A stretch of 28,731 nucleotides of DNA from NCBI RefSeq assembly GCF_001949145.1, contig NW_019091608.1, positions 143,745 to 172,475 of the forward strand. The letters run 5' to 3'. Shown here piece after piece: positions 22,892 to 28,731 of the stretch. Position 1 is the stretch's first letter, and the number at the start of each line of letters is the position of its first letter. The translations under genes were made by a program, and so were the position numbers. Origin of the DNA: Acanthaster planci (taxonomy: Eukaryota; Echinodermata; Asteroidea; Valvatida; Acanthasteridae). Below the pieces are notes generated by a model. It saw nothing but the letters and a program-made list of their open reading frames with translations. It was not told the DNA's origin and did not search any database.

Positions 22892-23490
22892 AGACTTTCT
22901 CCTGTATTCGTGGCTTGGGAAGTTGTTTTTTTGAAAGGGAAATAAAGTTCCACGATTAGACTTCCTCCTACATTCGTGGCTTGGGAAGTTGATTTTTGAA
23001 AGGGAAATAAAGTTCCACGATCAGTCTTTCTCCTGTATTCGTGGCTTGGGAAGTTGTTTTTTGAAAGGGAAATAAAGTTCCACGATCAGGATTTTTCTCC
23101 TGCATTCGTGGCTTGGGAGTATGTCTTTTGAAAGGGAAATAAAGTTCCATGATGGGACTTTCTCCTATATTCGTGGCTTGAGAAGATGTTTTCCAAAAGG
23201 GAAAATAAAGTTCCACGATCAGACTTTCTCCTGTATTCGTGGATTGGGAAGATGTTTTTTAGAAGGGAAATAAAGTTTAATGATCAGATTTTTTCTTGTA
23301 TTCATGGCTTGGGAAGATTTTTTTGAAAGGGAAATAAAGTTTGATGATCAGATTTTCTCCTGTATTTGTGGCTTGGGAAGATGTTTTTTGAAAGGGAAAT
23401 AAAGATCCATGAACAGACTTTCTCCCTTATTCGTGGGTTGGGAGGATAAGGGAAGTAAAGTTTGCCCTTCATACTTGCTCCTTGTATTCG
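22892..23490. repeat. 63-67-bp minisatellite, about 9.5 copies, AATAAA in most units
   Basis: Units start near 22892, 22958, 23023, 23088, 23155, 23221, 23286, 23350, 23415 and (partial) 23471. The common words are GACTTTCTCCTGTATTCGTGG, CTTGGGAAG, TTTTTTGAAAGGGAAATAAAG and TTCCACGATCAG, in pieces of that order. AATAAA occurs at 22941, 23006, 23071, 23138, 23204, 23269, 23333 and 23398, and the ninth unit has lost it. Frames at 22968-23216 and 23302-23547 on the - strand are products of the repeat (repeated ELYFPF). Confidence 0.95.
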
Positions 23491-23559
23491 TTGCTCAGGA
23501 GAATGTTGTTCATGCACACACTGACCTATGTTAAAGTTTGAAATCATTGAAATAAACCT

Positions 23560-24015
23560 TCATTTTTTTTCCAACCATCCCCATGCATTCAACCTGGCCT
23601 TGCTCTCAATAAAAAAAAACATTCACACATCACTGCCTCACTTTTGGACTGCTGCCTTTGCAACATCGTAGCCGGCTACAAGATACTTGGTTTACACTTA
23701 ATTTTTTTTTCACTGTCCCCATTCATTCCGCGTTGCCTCCTTCTCAGGTAGAACCGCATGCATATTTTTATGCTTACCAACCAATGCCACTGCAATATCG
23801 TAGCCGCCTAAGATATACTTGGTTTGGACTTGGCATTTTTCACGCCCTCCCCATACATTCAGCCTACATTCATTGAGCCTCGCATACATGTACCCACATG
23901 AAATCCAATTTGATTAGCAGGTGCCCATTTGCTACTTGACCTGTTTGCAACTGCACCCGTTTCATTTTCCAGCTTGGGCTGCGCTGCAACACGGCCACCT
24001 CAACATCGTAGTCAA
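23560..24015. repeat. Degenerate ~130-bp repeat, about three copies
   Basis: One block (CCCCATGCATTCA...CCTGGCC-like) recurs near 23578, 23716 and 23847. A second (CAACATCGTAGCCGGCTACA-like, then ATACTTGGTTT) recurs near 23660, 23793 and, in part, 24001. Related pieces (GTAGCCAGCTACGATGTC, GCCGGCTACAATGTCGC) lie at 22671 and 22788, on the far side of the minisatellite. This suggests the 63-67-bp array expanded inside an older copy of this repeat (inference). Confidence 0.6.
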
Positions 24016-24985
24016 CAATTTCAAAGGAGTAACTTTCGAATGGCAGTGTATTCTGCGATAACTCCCATGCATACACGTACACGTACTGGTAGTATCCTAC
24101 CAACACTGACAGGACTTGATTTTTGGCTAGTATTGCACATCAAGCTAAATGGACAATTGGAAGAATGCAACACTCTTTCTTGAACATGTTAATTATGGTT
24201 TTTGCCATGCAAATACACTGTAATGTGCACTATATCATGCACATGTACGTGTCATGTTGAGAAAACATAAGAAAAAAAATTCCCATTTTTCTTCATCAGC
24301 TGACTGTGCTCAAAAAAGTGATTTTTGATGTTACACTTTACACTAAGTCTTGAAGTTGAGAGGACAAGTGCCCAAGTCTTGACAATATCCAAAACGGCAA
24401 AAGCATGATCAAGCGTTAAATACTGAAGAGAAAATACCTGCCTATGGTGTGAGCTAATACATGTAAATCCAAGAATGTAATTCTTGGTATTTTTGTTCAC
24501 TACCACATTTGTATACAGCCTCCTGTCATCACAAAATCAAAAATTCAGATAGTCACTGGAAGAAAGGGTCCCTGACGACAAAACTAGTCACACTGTGATG
24601 AACAATGAATCATGAAGCCAAAGAGGTCAACGTATTGATATGATTGAGTCTCAACATGATAAAAATTGACATGATCTGTAGAGTAGGTTCAAAATTCTCA
24701 TTGAAATACTTTACAAAAACAATAAATTTAAACAGCTTTTAACATGTCACAAAGTGAATTCAAAAAGAAATCAAGAGTACAAAGGAACAATACATGTAGG
24801 TTACAAACTCGTGAGGCTGTAGCTTTTTTCTCAGAACAGCTGAAATGCCAATACATAACCGATAACATGACTTTGCACTGTACACGACACGTAAAAATGG
24901 CGTCGTTGTAACTTGAAAACAACACTAAAAACCACTTTTAAACATCAAATTATTATTAAATACATGCAGTTTCAGAAAAACCTAC

Positions 24986-25095
24986 CAGTCAAATGTATTG
25001 CCTCGTAGAATTCGACAAATTTATAATTAAAATCCACTGGGAAAGATTCAAAATGGCGAAAATTACGATGATGAACCTGCTTCCTACTCTTCGTT
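24986..25095 (-). other. Putative noncoding first exon of the ZFAND5/6-like gene
   Basis: Downstream (on -) of the promoter boxes and ending at a donor-like CTG|GTAGGT. It lacks a long frame. Assignment rests on position relative to the promoter motifs and on the need for an upstream exon before the acceptor at 22196-22198. The 5' end is a guess. Confidence 0.45.
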
Positions 25096-25134
25096 GTTTC
25101 TGCTGAATGACCAGAGAATGACCGTCGGTGTCTA

Positions 25135-25204
25135 GTCACGTGAATCAACTGGGGTAGCTGATTGGTGAGACCGAAGAAGGATCAGGAAACCTTTAATGAC
25201 GTCA
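25135..25204 (-). promoter_or_regulatory. Putative promoter: CRE, CCAAT box and CACGTG E-box
   Basis: A full palindromic CRE, TGACGTCA, is at 25197-25204. A CCAAT box in the - orientation (ATTGG on +, 25161-25165, within CTCACCAATCAG) comes next, and GTCACGTGA (USF/MYC-type E-box) is at 25135-25143. Three textbook proximal-promoter boxes within 70 bp and in - strand order fit a TATA-less promoter for the ZFAND5/6-like gene with transcription starting near 25095. A divergent + strand transcript is possible, but no gene is seen on that side. Confidence 0.6.
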
Positions 25205-25464
25205 TCGAGTTGACTCCCTTTGGTCTGGTTACAAACCCCCCAAATTGTACATAAAAGAACTGGGAAACAATGTGCAGCTCAGACTAGTAGTGATAAACAC
25301 CGGATGTCATTTTGTTTACAATTACAAACAACATGAAACCGTAGACCAATGATGAAACAGGGCAGCTACAGAGGACAAAGACAGCTAATGCCTACAGGAA
25401 GCCCATGGAGAAAGTGGAAGACAGATGACTGGTTATCCTCAATAATATCTGATCACGGGCGTCA

Positions 25465-25550
25465 GCAGCGGTGGTGGGGATTGGGGAGACATGCCCCCGG
25501 TTATCTGGGGGATATAATTGTTCCCCCACACTTTTATATAAAATTTGGAG
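25465..25550. repeat. G-run/C-run repeat fragment (copy 1)
   Basis: Contains TGCCCCCGGTTATCTGGGGG, then GATATAATTGTT and CCCCCACACTTTTAT. It shares the order GGGGGATAT...CCCCCACA-TTTT with 26405-26445. Likely a remnant of an interspersed family. Confidence 0.4.
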
Positions 25551-26339
25551 ACAGATAATTTGAGAATGAAATAAGTATTGTACAAGGGTTTGCTAAACAA
25601 ACACCAAAACAAACAAAAGCAAACTAACACCCAAACGAACAAATTTTAAAATCGGAATTTCTGCAAGCAAGTAAAGCGAAATTCGAAAAACCTGAAAATC
25701 TGCTGGCACAAAAAAATGAAAAATTTGGGTTGTGCACTTTTGGTGCTCTATGATCCATCGCTAGGGTTCGTCACATACATGTGTGATACATGTACTGCAC
25801 ATTTATGTATGTACGAGTACATCAGTTCTGCGTGGGGCCAATTTCATAGAGCACAAAATTTGCTTTAGCGTGAAAAAGCCTTGCTTGACAAATCAGGTTA
25901 ACAGCCAAAACTCCATCACAGTCCATGTGATGTATATTTTTTTGGAATGATATTCACCTGCCTTTTGGTTAGCATGACAATCACCTTGATTTTGAGCTGG
26001 TAAAGTTTGTTTTTAGCAATTTTTTTTGTGCTTGAGTAAATTTTGTGCTTAAGCAGTTCTATGATATTGGCCCCTGTGATTTTAACGAAGAATTTTCATT
26101 TTTAAGCCTGACGTACGTAAGAGGGCGCTAAAACCGGCATGGCATGGTATATTGCTGTTGCTGGTTTGTTAGCACTTTCCCTACGTTTACTTGGACTTGA
26201 CAGGCCTACTACGCAGATTCCTAGACTGAAGAGCTCGTCCAGTGACCGTCCGTGTCGGGGGGGGGCAGCTCCTTTGAAACAGTGACTGCTTGGGATTGAA
26301 ACTGCCACCATCTCAAAAGCGCCCGCCGATTTATTAGAT

Positions 26340-26448
26340 AAATAAAAGTGGGGGTGGGGGCACATGTATGTTATACATGTACTACCATCCCCACTTTTTA
26401 AGGTTGGGGGATATGCTATTGAATCATACCCCCACATTTTGTGGTGAG
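26340..26448. repeat. G-run/C-run repeat fragment (copy 2)
   Basis: Reads AAAGTGGGGGTGGGGGC, later CCATCCCCACTTTTTAAGG, TTGGGGGATATGC and ACCCCCACATTTTGTGG. The outer AAAGTGGGG and CCCCACTTT also form an inverted repeat of about 50 bp span. Related to 25465-25550. Confidence 0.4.
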
Positions 26449-26582
26449 CCAAAAAATTGAACTAAGCGGGTTGTGAAGAATTTTTTCAGACTTCCATCGA
26501 CTAAAATGCGTTCACTGAGTATCACTCAAAATAAGGAAAACATTAACAAAAAGCCATAAATATGCCCTTCTGAATACAAATT

Positions 26583-26720
26583 ATGTACATCAATATCACG
26601 AACATCGAACTATCTCGTGTCATTATATGGTCCCCCCAGCTTTCCAAATTTTCATGGACGGTGCAACTTCATCTCCCCCCTTTCCCTATAACCCCCCTCC
26701 ATGTACATATGTCAGATTTT
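26583..26720 (+). repeat. Dispersed repeat, copy 1 of a direct pair
   Basis: Opens with ACATCAATATCACGAACATCGA and continues through a C-run, an ATTTT core and further C-runs. The order of blocks matches 27853-27990, and translated in the same frame both give YIN-N-(I)EL/DL...SP...PP-P-P peptides. It is probably an old mobile-element fragment, not a gene. Confidence 0.55.
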
Positions 26721-27852
26721 GGAAGAAAATCCATCAAATGCACAGAGCTATATACCACTCCTGAACTGACGTTTGGACTTTCATAAAACAAAACAAGCTT
26801 TCCCCGTACTAGGTTAATTGTTTGACGGTAACGTAGACAATGAAATCTACGTCGTCTCATTCGTGGATCATAGCGGACTCGCATTGAACAATAATGGAGG
26901 TAGAATACACAGGCAAGCAGCACTTCAACGGTATGCGGGGGGGTCGAATAGACGTTGGCGGGGTATTAGTTTGAACATGAAAGCGTCACTATTTTAGTAG
27001 GAACAAGGTATACCCTCATGGGGGTCTGCGGATCCTTTTATGTATTAAAACAAAAATACAATTTTTTAGAAAATAGGAAAAAATACGAAAGACCAATTGT
27101 ACCGAAATCCGCTCTTAAGAGATTTTTTCACGTTTATTTTTTATGAGATATATACACCGACATGAAAATATAAACAAACATCGTCTCTATCTCTGCTCTT
27201 GATAAGCAAGTTTATTGGACAGGGACAAGGTCAAGGACGCAGAGACGACGGGTGCTTTGACGTTGTCCTTTACTTCCATCAAAAGCCCACTGACAAGTCG
27301 GGTAACCTGTCTGGTATACATCACATGCACATGTACGTGTTTTTTTGTACAACAGTGATGCAAATATTAAATGTTGTGAGACCTGCTAGTTGTTAACTGT
27401 TCTTTTATGCGGGCTGTTCGTCTCAGTGGGTATTGTGTAAGTTAATTAAATGTAAGTAGAGTCTTGATTCTATTCTTGCCAAGTTGATGCTTTTGTGTGC
27501 CATGATACAGTTGATGCAAAGAACGGTAAAGGCCTAGTATTAACGGTCTATTCCTTGCTCTAGTACTAGCTGACTAGTAGTAGGCCTACATGTAGTAGGC
27601 ATTTGGTAAATTACACTTTTGCACTGCATGCTGCCAAGCTATAACGTCCTCTCTACACGTTATGCAGGGAGACAGTGGCACAGGCTTCCCAGAATCTCTC
27701 CGTTTTCCAGATCCAGATCACTAGCAGAAATCAAATGAACTTTCACCAAACAGCCCCCAAAGTTTTTGTTACAATAAAAAGCCACAGATAGGCCCTTCTG
27801 ATGTACATACATGTAAGAGATGCTGCATACGTACAACAGATACTGCAGATAT

Positions 27853-27990
27853 ACATCAATGTCATGAACATTGACCTTTTACAGTGTCTAATGGTGTTAT
27901 CCCCCACCTCACCTTTCAATTTTTTGGGCCTGGTAAGTCTTACACCTCCACCTTGCCCCATTCCCTCCCCCACTACCGGCAAGATTTAGG
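27853..27990 (+). repeat. Dispersed repeat, copy 2 of a direct pair
   Basis: Opens with ACATCAATGTCATGAACATT, then TATCCCCCACC, CAATTTTTTGGG and TCCCTCCCCCAC. It pairs with 26583-26720, about 1.27 kb away in the same orientation. Confidence 0.55.
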
Positions 27991-28554
27991 TAGATGGAGG
28001 AATTCATCCATACAGGCCTTAACTGACTGTCCAAATAACGCAAATAGGTTGGTAATTTCGAACAACACAAATCAAATCATTTTAAAATAAAAATGTGGAA
28101 TATTGGCTCAAACTTGGAGACGGTTTTGAAGCGTCGTATGTCTGTTCGCGAGCTCATTATTAATATTTTGTGATCCCATGGCTTCTTATTTTCTACAATA
28201 AGACGTGCCATAATCACGAGGGATCATAGAATTATTTATATAAATCCCAAATTTGGGATTGATGTTTCCGGTTCAGAGTATTTCTTTCACAAAAAGCCCC
28301 ACAATGTGGGCCTATTTTGGATAGAGACAGGCGGCTACATTCATATGAGCGCATAGTTTTACTGCTATTAGGGGGGTATCTTCGGGAAAAGGCAAATAAA
28401 AAAGTTCATAAAATTGAAACGAAAAGTGATCGATCTGTCCATAATCTTGAATTTCCAACGAAAAAATGAAGGCCAACCTCTTCACGAGGTTCAAGAGTCA
28501 GCGCTACATATATTTCGGTCTACGGGTGCGTATTTGGTGTAATGCAACCATAAG

Positions 28555-28731
28555 ACTCAGTGGGTCCGAGTTGACTCAAGGTGGGTCTGAAACAGCGTGG
28601 GTCCGAGTTGGCGTTGGTCCGAGTTGGTTGTGGGTCCGAGATGGTCGTGGGTCCGAGTTAGTATTGGGTCCGAGTTGGCGTGGGTCCGAGTTGGTCCTGG
28701 GTCCGAGTTGGCATGGGTCTGAGTTGGAATG
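28555..28731. repeat. GGGTCCGAGTTGG-type tandem array at the right edge
   Basis: About ten units of TGGGTCCGAGTTGG or close variants, separated by 2-6 variable bases (GTG, TTG, CGT and similar), so the period drifts between about 14 and 20 bp. The array runs off the window edge and its full length is unknown. Confidence 0.9.

Larger units (their letters stand above)
22196..24985 (-). other. First intron (5' UTR intron) of the ZFAND5/6-like gene
   Basis: About 2.8 kb between the acceptor at 22196-22198 and a donor GTAGGT (complement of 24980-24985). It holds the 63-67-bp minisatellite, a degenerate ~130-bp repeat and GC-richer CTCACACA-type short repeats at 22700-22800. No coding exon is evident. 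The stretch 24110-24980 is AT-rich with nothing I can name. Confidence 0.6.
12965..25100 (-). other. Gene span: ZFAND5/ZFAND6-like A20/AN1 zinc finger gene
   Basis: Reconstructed gene on the - strand: promoter 25135-25204, noncoding first exon about 24986-25095, then exon 21940-22195 (ATG at 22154-22156), exon 13630-13917 and exon 12965-13113 plus 3' UTR. Introns are about 2.8 kb, 8.0 kb and 0.5 kb. The coding total is 217+288+149 = 654 bases, or 217 residues plus stop, close to human ZFAND5 and ZFAND6 (just over 200). Domain order matches the family: N-terminal A20 finger, disordered Ser/Thr/Pro linker, C-terminal AN1 finger. In vertebrates ZFAND5 binds polyubiquitin and stimulates the 26S proteasome, while ZFAND6 (AWP1) is linked to TRAF2 signalling and peroxisomal import. 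Which paralogue this matches, or whether it predates their split, cannot be told by eye. Confidence 0.9.
25210..28540. other. Intergenic or unassigned flank with paired repeat copies
   Basis: No gene could be supported. Contents: a G/C-run repeat (25465-25550, related to 26340-26445), a repeat pair at 26583-26720 and 27853-27990, an AGAGGGCGCT word at 26120-26129, a short coding-like stretch at 27200-27312, and an 18-bp palindrome at 28243-28260. The frames at 25349-25558 (+) and 26102-26452 (-) fall mainly in repeat-like sequence. Confidence 0.5.

Noticed and set aside
22968-23547. - strand frames with repeated ELYFPF peptides
   Set aside because: Direct translation of the 63-67-bp minisatellite.
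25349-25558. 69-codon + strand frame near the promoter as a divergent gene
   Set aside because: Its second half falls in a repeat fragment shared with 26340-26448, and the first half has no recognisable motif.
26102-26452. 116-codon - strand frame
   Set aside because: It starts in a G-run/C-run repeat fragment and shows no recognisable domain or family motif. Length alone is not convincing in this context.
1-28731. CRISPR array, prophage, operon or bacterial defence system
   Set aside because: The tandem arrays have no spacer structure and no associated genes. The window has spliced eukaryotic genes and no bacterial features.

Overview
The window is eukaryotic nuclear DNA from an animal. 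Coding sequence is sparse, AT-rich and split by GT-AG introns, and most of the rest is intron, untranslated region, minisatellite and old repeat. The very frequent ACATGTACATGTA-type hexamer runs and TACCGGTA palindromes suggest a marine invertebrate, with an echinoderm-like deuterostome favoured. That taxon call is an inference from base composition and repeat style. No bacterial operon, prophage, CRISPR array, rRNA or convincing tRNA was seen.

Two protein-coding genes are supported and they converge. On the + strand, 341-2181 is a long 3'-terminal coding exon (about 612 residues) of a mostly disordered protein with a PPPY motif, an SR/SPSR-rich block, a His/Lys-rich stretch and a C-terminal Ser-Arg-Val. 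I do not recognise the family. A 50-bp tandem repeat (1-286) lies in the intron just upstream.

On the - strand, 12965 to about 25100 is a complete ZFAND5/ZFAND6-type gene (A20 plus AN1 zinc fingers). Coding exons are 21940-22156, 13630-13917 and 12965-13113. Splice phases agree and the joined product is 217 residues, the usual family size. A noncoding first exon (about 24986-25095) and a promoter with CRE, CCAAT and CACGTG boxes (25135-25204) fit upstream. The family links ubiquitin chains to the proteasome and to signalling.

Between the two stop codons (2182-12964) no further coding gene could be supported. It probably holds both 3' UTRs, plus a GC-rich, hairpin-forming island at 3365-3600 that is unexplained. 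The 8-kb middle intron (13918-21939) and the first intron (22196-24985) hold several repeats: an (ACTTG)-type array, a 32-34-bp palindromic minisatellite, a 63-67-bp minisatellite with an AATAAA in nearly every unit, a degenerate ~130-bp repeat, and two copies of a coding-like relic. The right end (25210-28731) is intergenic, with paired repeat copies and a GGGTCCGAGTTGG-type array running off the edge. I found no clear new biological system. The best leads are the hairpin island, the AATAAA-bearing minisatellite and the duplicated coding-like relic.
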